A stretch of 22,560 bases of DNA, from positions 1 through 22,560 of the forward strand of contig JBOEHG010000070.1 of NCBI GenBank assembly GCA_050633825.1. Reading direction: 5' to 3'. The notes under the pieces are model-generated. The model did no database searches. It saw only the letters and a list, made by a program, of their open reading frames with translations, and was not told the DNA's origin. The position numbers were made by a program, and so were the translations under genes. Source of the stretch: CANLBN01 sp050633825. GTDB taxonomy: Bacteria > Pseudomonadota > Gammaproteobacteria > Pseudomonadales > Cellvibrionaceae. Shown one piece after another: positions 1-6,557 of the stretch (the first letter of the stretch is position 1; each line of letters starts with the position of its first letter).

Positions 1-153
1 GAAGATAAAGTGGCACAAATGTATTCGGCGATCCAGACAGGTGGATCAATTGGCATGCAGACCATGGATCAGTGTTTGGGTGATTTAGTTGCGCGTCATG
101 TGATTAATCGTGATGTTGCGCGTGAAAAAGCCAAGATGCCTGAGAATTTTTAA
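1..153 (+). CDS. pilT: PilT, type IV pilus retraction ATPase (3' end only)
   Basis: The window opens inside this gene; only the last 50 codons and a TAA stop are visible. The reading frame gives a C-terminus with the segments EDKVAQMYSAIQTGG and GMQTMDQCL, ending AREKAKMPENF. These match what I know of the PilT C-terminal region (the AIRE-adjacent helix and the 'MQT-D' motif shared by PilT and PilU). PilT is the hexameric motor that depolymerises type IV pili at the inner-membrane base. The ATPase core lies outside the window, so its integrity cannot be judged. pilU follows 84 bases later on the same strand, the usual pilT-pilU arrangement, which supports the call. Confidence 0.9.
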   Translation, partial: EDKVAQMYSAIQTGGSIGMQTMDQCLGDLVARHVINRDVAREKAKMPENF

Positions 154-237
154 TTCTATTTTTACAATAATTATTCGAGAGCAATTAATTGTTTAATAGA
201 CCAATAAAAATAGTATGAAGTCAGTGAGGAATTGTTA

Positions 238-1386
238 ATGGAATTTGATCGCTTATTAAAAGCCATGGTAGAAAAAGGGGCGTCAGATTTATTTGTGACG
301 GCAGGCATCCCTCCTTCTATAAAGCAGCATGGCCGGGTTGTTCCATTGTCAACCACACCATTGACCCCTGAAAAATCCCGTGAGTTAGTTATGGGGGTGA
401 TGAATGAAAATCAGCGGGCCGAATTTCTTGAAACCAAAGAACTTAATTTTGCGATCAGTGCTCGTGGTATAGGCCGTTTTCGTTGCAGTGCTTTTTATCA
501 ACGAAATCTGGCCGGCATGGTATTGCGTCGAATTGAAACACAAATCCCCACAGTTGACGGTTTGGGTTTGCCAGAAATTATTAAAGAGCTCGCCATGACA
601 AAACGCGGCTTGATTGTTTTTGTGGGTGCAACCGGTACCGGTAAATCGACATCACTAGCATCTATGATTGGCCATCGTAATCGTAATAGTAAAGGCCATA
701 TTATTTCTATCGAAGATCCGATCGAATTTATTCATCAGCATCAAGGCTGTATTGTTACGCAGCGTGAAGTGGGTTTAGATACAGAATCTTTTGAGGTTGC
801 CTTGAAAAATACTTTACGGCAAGCCCCTGATGTTATTTTAATTGGTGAGGTGCGGACTCGTGAGACAATGGAAAATGCGATTACTTTCGCAGAAACAGGT
901 CATTTATGTTTATGTACCTTGCACGCTAACAATGCTAACCAAGCTTTAGATCGTATTGCACATTTTTTCCCCGCTGATCGCCATCAACAATTATGGATGG
1001 ATTTGTCATTAAATTTAAAAGCCATGGTTGCTCAACAATTAATTCCAACCCCTGATGGCAACGGCCGTCGTGCTTGTTTAGAAATTTTACTGAATACACC
1101 TCTGGCCGCTGATTTAATTCGTAAAGGCGCGATCAGTGATCTAAAAGAATTAATGAAAAAATCAACTGAAATGGGTATGCAAACATTCGATCAGGCTCTA
1201 TATGAATTGTACGATGCTGGTGAAATCACTTATGAAGATGCGCTGGCCCATGCAGATTCGGCTAATGACCTACGCTTGTTAATTAAATTAGCATCCGAAT
1301 CTGATGCAGAATACCTAGCACATGCTGCCGATGAATTGGCGATTGAAGATGATGATAAAGGAAAGGGAAACTTTTTCGGGCAATAA
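238..1386 (+). CDS. pilU: PilU, accessory type IV pilus retraction ATPase
   Basis: This 382-residue protein belongs to the PilT/PilU branch of secretion/retraction ATPases, and its whole length reads like Pseudomonas PilU. It shows Walker A GATGTGKS (about residues 130-137), the Asp box IISIEDPIE (155-163), Walker B DVILIGEVR (198-206) and the His box TGHLCLCTLHANNA (220-233). PilU-specific features are the start MEFDRLLKAMVEKG and the acidic C-terminal tail after SANDLRLLIK. I chose the ATG at 238 because GAGGA lies 7 bases upstream; an in-frame TTG at 232 is too close to that site. PilU works with PilT in pilus retraction and twitching motility. The gene ends 7 bases before the convergent RRM gene, and no clear terminator separates them. 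Confidence 0.95.
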   Translation: MEFDRLLKAMVEKGASDLFVTAGIPPSIKQHGRVVPLSTTPLTPEKSRELVMGVMNENQRAEFLETKELNFAISARGIGRFRCSAFYQRNLAGMVLRRIETQIPTVDGLGLPEIIKELAMTKRGLIVFVGATGTGKSTSLASMIGHRNRNSKGHIISIEDPIEFIHQHQGCIVTQREVGLDTESFEVALKNTLRQAPDVILIGEVRTRETMENAITFAETGHLCLCTLHANNANQALDRIAHFFPADRHQQLWMDLSLNLKAMVAQQLIPTPDGNGRRACLEILLNTPLAADLIRKGAISDLKELMKKSTEMGMQTFDQALYELYDAGEITYEDALAHADSANDLRLLIKLASESDAEYLAHAADELAIEDDDKGKGNFFGQ

Positions 1387-1393
1387 AAATGCG

Positions 1394-1642
1394 TTATGTT
1401 TTTTTATCTTCAGCTTTTTTGACGCGTATTTTAGCGTTGCCGATAGTTTGATTGTTTAAGCTTTTCATTGCCGTTTTTGCGTCGCCGGATTTTGGCATAT
1501 CAATAAATCCAAAACCTTTTGATGTTCCGGTATCTTGGTCCATGACTAAGTTGCAAGATTGAACCGCTCCAAATTTTTGAAATAAATCTTTCAGTTCTTC
1601 TTCCGTAGTTGATCGATCTAAGTTGCGTATTAATAATTTCAT
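1394..1642 (-). CDS. small RRM-domain RNA-binding protein
   Basis: This 82-residue protein is essentially one RNA recognition motif. RNP2 is LLIRNL (residues 3-8) and RNP1 is KGFGFIDM (42-49), which fits the consensus with aromatic residues at the RNA-stacking positions (F44, F46). The topology MKLLIRNL / TTEEELKDLFQKFG / DTGTSKGFGFIDM / DAKTAMKSLNN is the standard beta-alpha-beta-beta-alpha-beta RRM. It ends with a short basic/acidic tail (KKAEDKKT). Such single-RRM proteins occur in many Proteobacteria and Cyanobacteria and are usually annotated as RNA-binding or cold-responsive; the target here is unknown. The ATG is preceded only by a weak GGA. It is convergent with pilU, and a 67-base gap to ruvX suggests its own transcription, although read-through from ruvX is possible. 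Confidence 0.9.
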   Translation of the reverse strand: MKLLIRNLDRSTTEEELKDLFQKFGAVQSCNLVMDQDTGTSKGFGFIDMPKSGDAKTAMKSLNNQTIGNAKIRVKKAEDKKT

Positions 1643-1709
1643 ATATTCCGAGCCGGTTTATTTTTTAATGAATAAGTGTTGAGTTGTTGGTATAAATCAA
1701 TTGTAAAGA

Positions 1710-2129
1710 TTATGCTTGTGTTCTAAACCAACCCTCTAAAATAATTTGTGCAGCAAAAGAATCAATGGGGTCTTTTTTGTAATCGCCTTTGTGACCCTTT
1801 TCTTTTGCGTCTTGTTTTGCCTCAAAGCTGCTGAGGCGTTCATCCATAAACGCTATTTTTATATTAAAACGCCCATGAAGGCGATTGCCAAATTTGCGTG
1901 CGCGTTTACTGAGTTCGCTTTCAGAGTCATCCATATTTAAGGGTAAGCCAATAACCAATAAATTGGGTTTCCACTCTTTAATTAAGGCTTCAATAATGGT
2001 CCAGTCGGGAATGCCGTCTTTGGCTTTTAACGCTTGTAAGGGCCTTGCGGTGCCAGTGAGTGATTGCCCATAGGCAACGCCAATACTGCGTAAACCATAA
2101 TCAAAGGCCAGAGCGGTCAGTGTTTGCAT
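1710..2129 (-). CDS. ruvX: RuvX/YqgF, Holliday-junction-resolvase-like nuclease
   Basis: This 139-residue protein has the normal YqgF length and an RNase H-like fold signature. It shows FDYGLRSIGVA near the N-terminus (D10 candidate metal ligand), VIGLPLNMD (59-67), MDERLSS (95-101, E97) and DSFAAQIILE (123-132, D123). These are the conserved acidic positions of the family. YqgF proteins have been assigned to pre-16S rRNA 5'-end processing in E. coli and to Holliday-junction-type nuclease activity. It lies 11 bases downstream of algH/yqgE, a pairing common in gammaproteobacteria. No strong ribosome binding site precedes the ATG, so translation may be coupled to algH. In P. aeruginosa pyr genes follow; here they do not. 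Confidence 0.93.
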   Translation of the reverse strand: MQTLTALAFDYGLRSIGVAYGQSLTGTARPLQALKAKDGIPDWTIIEALIKEWKPNLLVIGLPLNMDDSESELSKRARKFGNRLHGRFNIKIAFMDERLSSFEAKQDAKEKGHKGDYKKDPIDSFAAQIILEGWFRTQA

Positions 2130-2140
2130 TGAGACAGGTT

Positions 2141-2707
2141 CTAATGGGGTTTTTGGTTGGTTTGATTGGAGACCAAATTAACGTCGATGCCGAGTTTGCG
2201 CGCAGCTGATGACCAACGTTGATCACAGTCTATTTCAAAGATAATTTGTTTGTCGGCGGGGACAGTCAGCCAGCTATTAGCGCTGATCTCGGCTTCTAAT
2301 TGGCCTGCATCCCATCCCGCATAGCCTAAGGCAATAATGGCATGTTCTGGTCCGTTATCACTGGCGATATCCTCGAGGATGTCTTTTGATCCGGTTAAGC
2401 TGATGCCTTTAGCAATTGGCATCGTGCTCTCCCAGCTCTTATCGCTGGAGTGTAAAACAAATCCACGTTCTTTTTGAACCGGGCCGCCATAGAAGAGAGG
2501 GTCTTTTTCATCAATTGACTCATGGATGTCCAAATCAAGATGAGTAAATAGCTCTTTCATGGTCAGACTAATAGGATGGTTAATAACGATCCCCATTGCG
2601 CCATTCTCGTGATGCTCACAAATATAGGTAACCGCTTGTTGGAAATTAGGGTCTGGCAAGCCAGGCATTGCGATTAGGAAGTGGTTTTTAAATGATGTAA
2701 ATGACAT
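2141..2707 (-). CDS. algH: YqgE/AlgH family protein (DUF179)
   Basis: From the ATG at 2707 this is 188 residues, the usual length for YqgE/AlgH. Conserved features are HFLIAMPGLPDPNF near the N-terminus, VTYICEHHENGAMGIVINHP (family hallmark), FYGGPVQKERGFVLH, and ALGYAGWDAGQLEAEI toward the C-terminus. The frame could extend to a TTG at 2743 (12 more residues), but that extension is not family-like, so I start at the ATG. Neither start has a good ribosome binding site. The family was first named for an effect on alginate in Pseudomonas; its biochemical role is unresolved. It sits between tonB3 and ruvX exactly as in Pseudomonas. The 88-base gap from tonB3 is the longest inside this gene group. 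Confidence 0.93.
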   Translation of the reverse strand: MSFTSFKNHFLIAMPGLPDPNFQQAVTYICEHHENGAMGIVINHPISLTMKELFTHLDLDIHESIDEKDPLFYGGPVQKERGFVLHSSDKSWESTMPIAKGISLTGSKDILEDIASDNGPEHAIIALGYAGWDAGQLEAEISANSWLTVPADKQIIFEIDCDQRWSSAARKLGIDVNLVSNQTNQKPH

Positions 2708-2795
2708 AAACGCTTTAGTGATGTTTGTTATGTCAGTATGCAAGGATTTTATAAAAACGCAATGCTTAAAAAAGCCCCATTGTTAATAATCATCA

Positions 2796-3695
2796 CTATT
2801 GTGATGTTGAGAGCCCGTTAATTTCAAAGTGCCACGTACGGATAATAACGAGTTGATCCGTATCTTTGCGGATATCGGGAGGAAAGGGCAGAAAGGGAGC
2901 GGCTCGATGGATAATTTGTAAGGCTGCATCATCTAGGATTCTATGGCCCGAAGAATCAAGAATCTCCGCTTTGATGAGTGCGCCATCCCACCTGATAACA
3001 CTCTGTAGGCGCAATTCGCCAGTAATTCGTTGGCTAATGGCTTCTCTTGGAAAGTTTTCGTTACCAACAACTTCTACCTTGCGAGTCCAGTCGTTCAGGT
3101 AGGCAGCATCCCGCGAGGTCTTTGTTGAAACCGAAGTGAGTACTCGCTCACGCGGTCTTTTTGCGTATTGTTGGCGCTGCTTATCCAGCTTGGCGTTAAG
3201 ACTGGCTATTTCCTGGGTTAAATTTTGAATGTCTCGGGTATCTTTACCTTCCTTGCTCTCCATTGCTTCTATGTCCGTCGGCTTTGAGGCAATAACGGTA
3301 TCGGATTCGGTGGTGGTGATAACATCGTTATTGGCATCTGCTCGGGTTGCTGCTCGTGTCTCATTCAGTAATTGTGTCTGCTCAATCGTCTCACTACTAA
3401 ACGGAGATAGTTGATCAGTAGTGATTTGTTTGGCTTCTTCCAGCGTACCGCTACCAATTTGGTTGGCTTGGGCTACAAAATCTGCCTCTTCTGGTGCCTC
3501 TTTAGATTCGTGGGTGGCTAAAGTGACGGTAACACTGGGAGCGCTTTCATCGGGCAAACTCAGTTCAAAAGCAATGCCGAAAATAATGAGTCCATGCAGT
3601 GCAATGGCGAGGAAAACCGTGAAGCTTAAGCGGTCACTGCTGGAAACATCGGCTGTTTGAGTGGGTTGAGGAGCGGGAGTAACGGTTGTTGCCAT
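2796..3695 (-). CDS. tonB3: TonB3-like energy transducer linked to type IV pili
   Basis: This 299-residue protein has a short cytoplasmic N-terminus, one membrane segment (about residues 24-45), a long acidic, Gln/Thr-rich periplasmic linker with a probable coiled coil (about 156-185), and a C-terminal TonB domain from residue 199. That domain shows YLNDWTRKVEVVGNENFP, GELRLQSVIRWDG, DDAALQIIHRAAPFLPFP and RTWHFE. H34 in the membrane helix corresponds to the essential TonB histidine (E. coli H20), while the E. coli S16 position appears to be Ala (A30). The location between gshB and algH matches P. aeruginosa tonB3, which was reported to be needed for normal twitching motility and pilus assembly. 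The ATG begins 2 bases after the gshB stop, so translation is probably coupled. It lacks the Pro-rich linker of classical iron-uptake TonB. Confidence 0.88.
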   Translation of the reverse strand: MATTVTPAPQPTQTADVSSSDRLSFTVFLAIALHGLIIFGIAFELSLPDESAPSVTVTLATHESKEAPEEADFVAQANQIGSGTLEEAKQITTDQLSPFSSETIEQTQLLNETRAATRADANNDVITTTESDTVIASKPTDIEAMESKEGKDTRDIQNLTQEIASLNAKLDKQRQQYAKRPRERVLTSVSTKTSRDAAYLNDWTRKVEVVGNENFPREAISQRITGELRLQSVIRWDGALIKAEILDSSGHRILDDAALQIIHRAAPFLPFPPDIRKDTDQLVIIRTWHFEINGLSTSQ

Positions 3696-3697
3696 AG

Positions 3698-4651
3698 TTA
3701 ACGTGCTTTCAATTGATGCTCTATGGCCGTAATTAAGCGAGAGCCGATATTGGTGTCAAAAGCATTATCAATTTCACGGGCGCAGGTTGGACTGGTGACA
3801 TTAATTTCGGTTAGGTAATCACCAATGACATCGAGACCTACAAAAAATAAATTCATTTTGCGTAGTGTAGGTGCTACTTGAGAGACAATCCAATGATCGT
3901 GCTCTGATAATGCTTGGGGTCTGCCTGTGCCACCTGCTGCAAGATTACCTCGAGTTTCTCCTTTTGCCGGCACTCGTGCCAGTGCGTAGGGTATGGCCTC
4001 ACCATTAACCACCAATATGCGCTTATCTCCCTTGGTAATGTCCGGGATAAAGCGTTGGCCCATAATGTAGTTTTTGCCATTCTCAGTGAGTGTTTCCAAA
4101 ATAACACCAATATTGGCATCACCAGGCTTGCACCTAAAAATACCTGTGCCACCCATTCCGTCGAGGGGTTTGAAGATCACGTCTTGATGCTCTTCATAAA
4201 ACTCCCTTAACAGTTCACTATTGTTGCTGACTCGAAGCGGTGTGCAGCACTGGGGGAATTGTGTTGCAAAGAGCTTCTCATTACAGTCTCTAAGGCTTTT
4301 GGGGTCATTAACAACGAGACAGCCTTGCTGGTTCGCAGCTTCCAGAATATAAGTGCTATGAAGAAACGCGCTATCAAAAGGGGGGTCTTTGCGCATTAAG
4401 ATAACGTCTAGTTCTCCCAGAGGGGCGTTGGTTTCGGTATCTAAGCTAAACCAGTTATCGTTGTCGTCGTATACTTCCAGTGCGCGCATACGCCCCATAG
4501 CGATTTCTTTATCGAGATAGAGATCTTGTAATTCCATATAGCGGAGTTGCCAGCCCGCGTTTTGTGCAGCTAAAAGTAACGCTAAAGTAGTATCTTTGTA
4601 TGCTTTGATGCTATGAATAGGATCCATAACAACGCCGAGTGTGATCTGCAT
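3698..4651 (-). CDS. gshB: glutathione synthetase (GshB)
   Basis: This 317-residue ATP-grasp enzyme joins gamma-glutamylcysteine and glycine, the second step of glutathione synthesis in the cytoplasm. It is essentially the length of E. coli GshB. It begins ITLGVVMDPIHSIKAYKDTT and contains MRKDPPFD (86-93), the ATP-grasp loop FKPLDGMGGTGIFR (160-173), GDKRILVVNGE (208-218), RGNLAAGG (234-241) and the metal/substrate segment GLDVIGDYLTEINVTSPT (272-289, E282 and N284). An AGG lies about 7 bases before the ATG. It is the first gene of the leftward group gshB-tonB3-algH-ruvX and is divergent from pilG, as in Pseudomonas. Confidence 0.96.
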   Translation of the reverse strand: MQITLGVVMDPIHSIKAYKDTTLALLLAAQNAGWQLRYMELQDLYLDKEIAMGRMRALEVYDDNDNWFSLDTETNAPLGELDVILMRKDPPFDSAFLHSTYILEAANQQGCLVVNDPKSLRDCNEKLFATQFPQCCTPLRVSNNSELLREFYEEHQDVIFKPLDGMGGTGIFRCKPGDANIGVILETLTENGKNYIMGQRFIPDITKGDKRILVVNGEAIPYALARVPAKGETRGNLAAGGTGRPQALSEHDHWIVSQVAPTLRKMNLFFVGLDVIGDYLTEINVTSPTCAREIDNAFDTNIGSRLITAIEHQLKAR

Positions 4652-5010
4652 CTAAAAACCTGTAAAAGTTGTGAGGCTTATATGGGCGAAGTCTACAATA
4701 GATAATGAGTTTTATCAGTTAATTGAGTGACATACGCAGGTTTCTTGAGAAAATGTCTGAATTTTTCATGGTCTTTATAGATAAATCACGGCTTCTGTGT
4801 TAAAAATTACCTCCTTGATAAAAAGGGCATGTCTGCAAAAGACGAAATACTGGCTATCCTTAAATGATATTGTTGTTTAGACATTATTTTTTATTCTAGC
4901 CTCAATAGCAGATGGGCATTCTTCTCGCAGAGCGAATGATGTTAGATTCCCCTGATTTAGGGTAAGCTACCAGTAACTAATAATAGTGATAAATAGAGGA
5001 AACAGGTTGT
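4652..5010. other. divergent intergenic region between gshB and pilG
   Basis: This 359-base region has no convincing gene. It must carry the promoters for the leftward gshB group and the rightward Pil-Chp operon. The gshB side has a plausible promoter (listed separately). The pilG side is AT-rich around 4861-4900 with only weak -35/-10 resemblances, so I do not place a pilG promoter. A perfect Shine-Dalgarno-like sequence (AAGGAGGT on the minus strand, 4809-4816) has no usable start codon after it. A 12-codon frame at 4829-4867 (+) is too short to support. Confidence 0.6.
4695..4722 (-). promoter_or_regulatory. candidate sigma-70 promoter for gshB
   Basis: On the minus strand TTAACT (4/6 match to the -35 consensus) is followed after 16 bases by TATTGT (4/6 to the -10 consensus). 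The -10 element lies about 45 bases from the gshB ATG, a normal leader length. Placed by eye; weak elements. Confidence 0.35.
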
Positions 5011-5391
5011 ATGAGCGTAACTCTGGATAGCCTTAAAGTGATGGTCATTGATGATAGTAAAACCATCAGGCGCACCGCAGAGACGTTGCTGACCAAGGCG
5101 GGCTGTGAAGTTGTCACCGCTACGGATGGTTTTGACGCGCTTGCCAAGATTGCCGATTCTCGCCCGGATATTATTTTTGTCGATATCATGATGCCGCGTT
5201 TAGATGGCTATCAAACATGTGCACTGATCAAAAATAACAGCGAGTTTAAAAGTACACCGGTTATTATGCTATCCAGTAAGGATGGCCTGTTTGATAAGGC
5301 AAAAGGGCGAATTGTGGGCTCTGACCAATATTTGACCAAGCCTTTCAGTAAGACAGAACTGCTGAATTCAATTGAAATGCATATTGCCTGA
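5011..5391 (+). CDS. pilG: PilG, CheY-like response regulator of the Pil-Chp system
   Basis: This 126-residue stand-alone receiver domain has all phosphorylation residues: the acidic pair D14/D15 (MVIDDS), phospho-acceptor D58 (FVDIMMP), S88 (MLSS) and K110 (LTKPF). It resembles Pseudomonas PilG in length, the N-terminal leader before the receiver, and the segment KDGLFDKAKGRIVGSDQYLTKPFS. In Pseudomonas, PilG is phosphorylated by ChpA, promotes pilus extension and polar localisation, and stimulates cAMP production. AGAGGA lies 10 bases before the ATG. It is the first gene of the operon; pilH follows after 64 bases, with a hairpin over the pilG stop codon (listed separately). Confidence 0.95.
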   Translation: MSVTLDSLKVMVIDDSKTIRRTAETLLTKAGCEVVTATDGFDALAKIADSRPDIIFVDIMMPRLDGYQTCALIKNNSEFKSTPVIMLSSKDGLFDKAKGRIVGSDQYLTKPFSKTELLNSIEMHIA

Positions 5392-5402
5392 TGCTTCATC
5401 AG
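5388..5402 (+). repeat. hairpin across the pilG stop codon
   Basis: CTGATG-CTT-CATCAG is a perfect 6-bp stem with a 3-base loop, and its left arm contains the TGA stop of pilG. No U-tract follows, so it is not an intrinsic terminator. It could influence mRNA processing or stability between pilG and pilH, but this is a guess. Confidence 0.5.
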
Positions 5403-5455
5403 CTATATGCATACTATATAAATTGCCAACGAACATTTAAGGTCCACAAAATATT

Positions 5456-5821
5456 ATGGTTAATATCCTGATCATTGATGACTCCCCAACGGAAGTGTAC
5501 AAGCTAACAACAATACTGGAGAAGCATAAGTATGCAGTACAGGTTGCTAGTAGCGGTGAGGAGGGCTTGAAATCAGCTCAGGCAACACCGCCCGATCTTA
5601 TCTTAATGGATGTCGTTATGCCTGGCGTTAATGGCTTTCAGGCAACACGTCAATTAAGCCGAAATGCGGCAACAAAGGATATCCCTGTCATAATTGTCTC
5701 CACAAAAGATCAGGATACCGATAAAGTGTGGGGTATGCGTCAGGGGGCTCGTGCCTATCTAGTGAAGCCAGTCTCTGAAAACCAGTTACTAAAAGCTGTG
5801 TCAGACGCTTTGGCGGGCTGA
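5456..5821 (+). CDS. pilH: PilH, CheY-like response regulator of the Pil-Chp system
   Basis: This 121-residue receiver domain has D8/D9 (LIIDDS), phospho-acceptor D52 (LMDVVMPG), S82 and K104 (YLVKPV). The segment KDQDTDKVWGMRQGARAYLVKPV is typical of PilH. In Pseudomonas, PilH opposes PilG: it is the more abundant phosphate acceptor of ChpA and favours retraction and directional reversal. The nearest ribosome-binding sequence (AAGG) is 13 bases before the ATG, rather far, which may lower translation or mean a different site is used. pilI follows after 42 bases. Confidence 0.95.
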   Translation: MVNILIIDDSPTEVYKLTTILEKHKYAVQVASSGEEGLKSAQATPPDLILMDVVMPGVNGFQATRQLSRNAATKDIPVIIVSTKDQDTDKVWGMRQGARAYLVKPVSENQLLKAVSDALAG

Positions 5822-5863
5822 TGCAGTGATCGACGTTTGATAATAATAAGAGAGTAGTTCTTA

Positions 5864-6409
5864 ATGGCCGACGACCAAACCGCATATCAGACATTGAGAG
5901 CCTTAGCGAATAAAAGCTTGCAGTCAGCTCAACAGTTGCCTGCTCAAATCGATGCGGTGCCACAGTGGAGTGGCGTAGGCTTTTCGCTGTTTGGTCAGTA
6001 TTTTGTTGTATCCATGGGTGATCTCAATGAAATGTTAGAAGTGCCTTCCTATACCAAATTGCCTGGTGTTGAGCCGTGGGTGAAAGGCGTCGCCAATGTG
6101 CGTGGCCGTCTGCTTCCAGTTTTTGATCTTGCTGCCTATTTTGGTGGCAATCTATCAGGTGGTAAAAAGCAGCAACGTCTTTTGGTCATAGATAGAGATC
6201 AAGTTTATTCTGGTCTTTGGGTCGATCAAGTATTTGGGATGCAGTATTTTCCTGTTGATACACGTAATAGTGTTTTACCGGATGAGTTGCCAGAATCATT
6301 GAGGCCATTTGTTGATGGCTGTTTTGAACTTGAAGATCGTACTTGGACGGTTTTTCATCCGTTAAGATTATTGGAGCAAGAGCAGTTCTTGGATGTCGCT
6401 ATTAATTGA
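5864..6409 (+). CDS. pilI: PilI, CheW-like adaptor of the Pil-Chp system
   Basis: This 181-residue protein is a CheW domain with a short N-terminal helix. The core begins at GVGFSLFGQYFVVSMGDLNEMLEVP and continues through LPGVEPWVKGVANVRGRLLPVFDL, the classic CheW N/VRGxxxPVxDL motif, then QQRLLVIDRDQVYSGLWVDQVFGM. CheW proteins link the receptor (PilJ) to the kinase (ChpA) under the inner membrane. AAGAGAG lies 9 bases before the ATG. It sits between pilH and pilJ as in Pseudomonas. The C-terminus (WTVFHPLRLLEQEQFLDVAIN) has the usual Trp-containing end of the PilI family. Confidence 0.93.
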   Translation: MADDQTAYQTLRALANKSLQSAQQLPAQIDAVPQWSGVGFSLFGQYFVVSMGDLNEMLEVPSYTKLPGVEPWVKGVANVRGRLLPVFDLAAYFGGNLSGGKKQQRLLVIDRDQVYSGLWVDQVFGMQYFPVDTRNSVLPDELPESLRPFVDGCFELEDRTWTVFHPLRLLEQEQFLDVAIN

Positions 6410-6527
6410 TTGTTATCTATCGATAGTGTCAATTAAAAGTGATATAGAACAGGGGTGGGTTAGACTTGATATGTGCATTGTTGCATGTTGCTTCTGACAA
6501 TTTAAAAATTATATAAAATAAACGAAC

Positions 6528-6540
6528 CAACGATTCGTTG
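6528..6540 (+). repeat. 13-bp palindrome in the pilJ leader
   Basis: CAACGA-T-TCGTTG is a perfect inverted repeat directly ahead of the GGGAG ribosome binding site of pilJ. It may be an mRNA stem or a protein-binding site; nothing in the sequence decides which. It lies just downstream of the AT-rich stretch 6500-6524, which holds -10-like hexamers. Confidence 0.45.
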
Positions 6541-6557
6541 TGCGTGGGAGTAGTGAT

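Noticed and set aside
2705..2743. TTG start at 2743 for algH/yqgE giving a 200-residue protein
   Set aside because: The extra 12 residues do not look like the family N-terminus; the ATG at 2707 gives the normal length.
2763..2810. Hairpin CATCAC-TATT-GTGATG at the tonB3 stop and a GGGGC then T-run on the minus strand, considered as a terminator between tonB3 and algH
   Set aside because: The stem is only 6 bp and far from the T run; the second potential stem is interrupted by a 3-base bulge. Not strong enough to call.
4809..4831. Perfect Shine-Dalgarno sequence AAGGAGGT on the minus strand and a 12-codon + strand frame (4829-4867)
   Set aside because: No usable start codon follows the minus-strand site at a normal distance, and the + frame is too short with its AGGG too close to the ATG.
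6417..6426. CTATCGATAG palindrome just after pilI, considered as a terminator
   Set aside because: Short stem with no loop and no T tract; 10-bp palindromes like this occur by chance.
6463..6481. Possible sigma-54 promoter upstream of pilJ (TGTGCATTGTTGCAT)
   Set aside because: The essential GG of the -24 element is missing.
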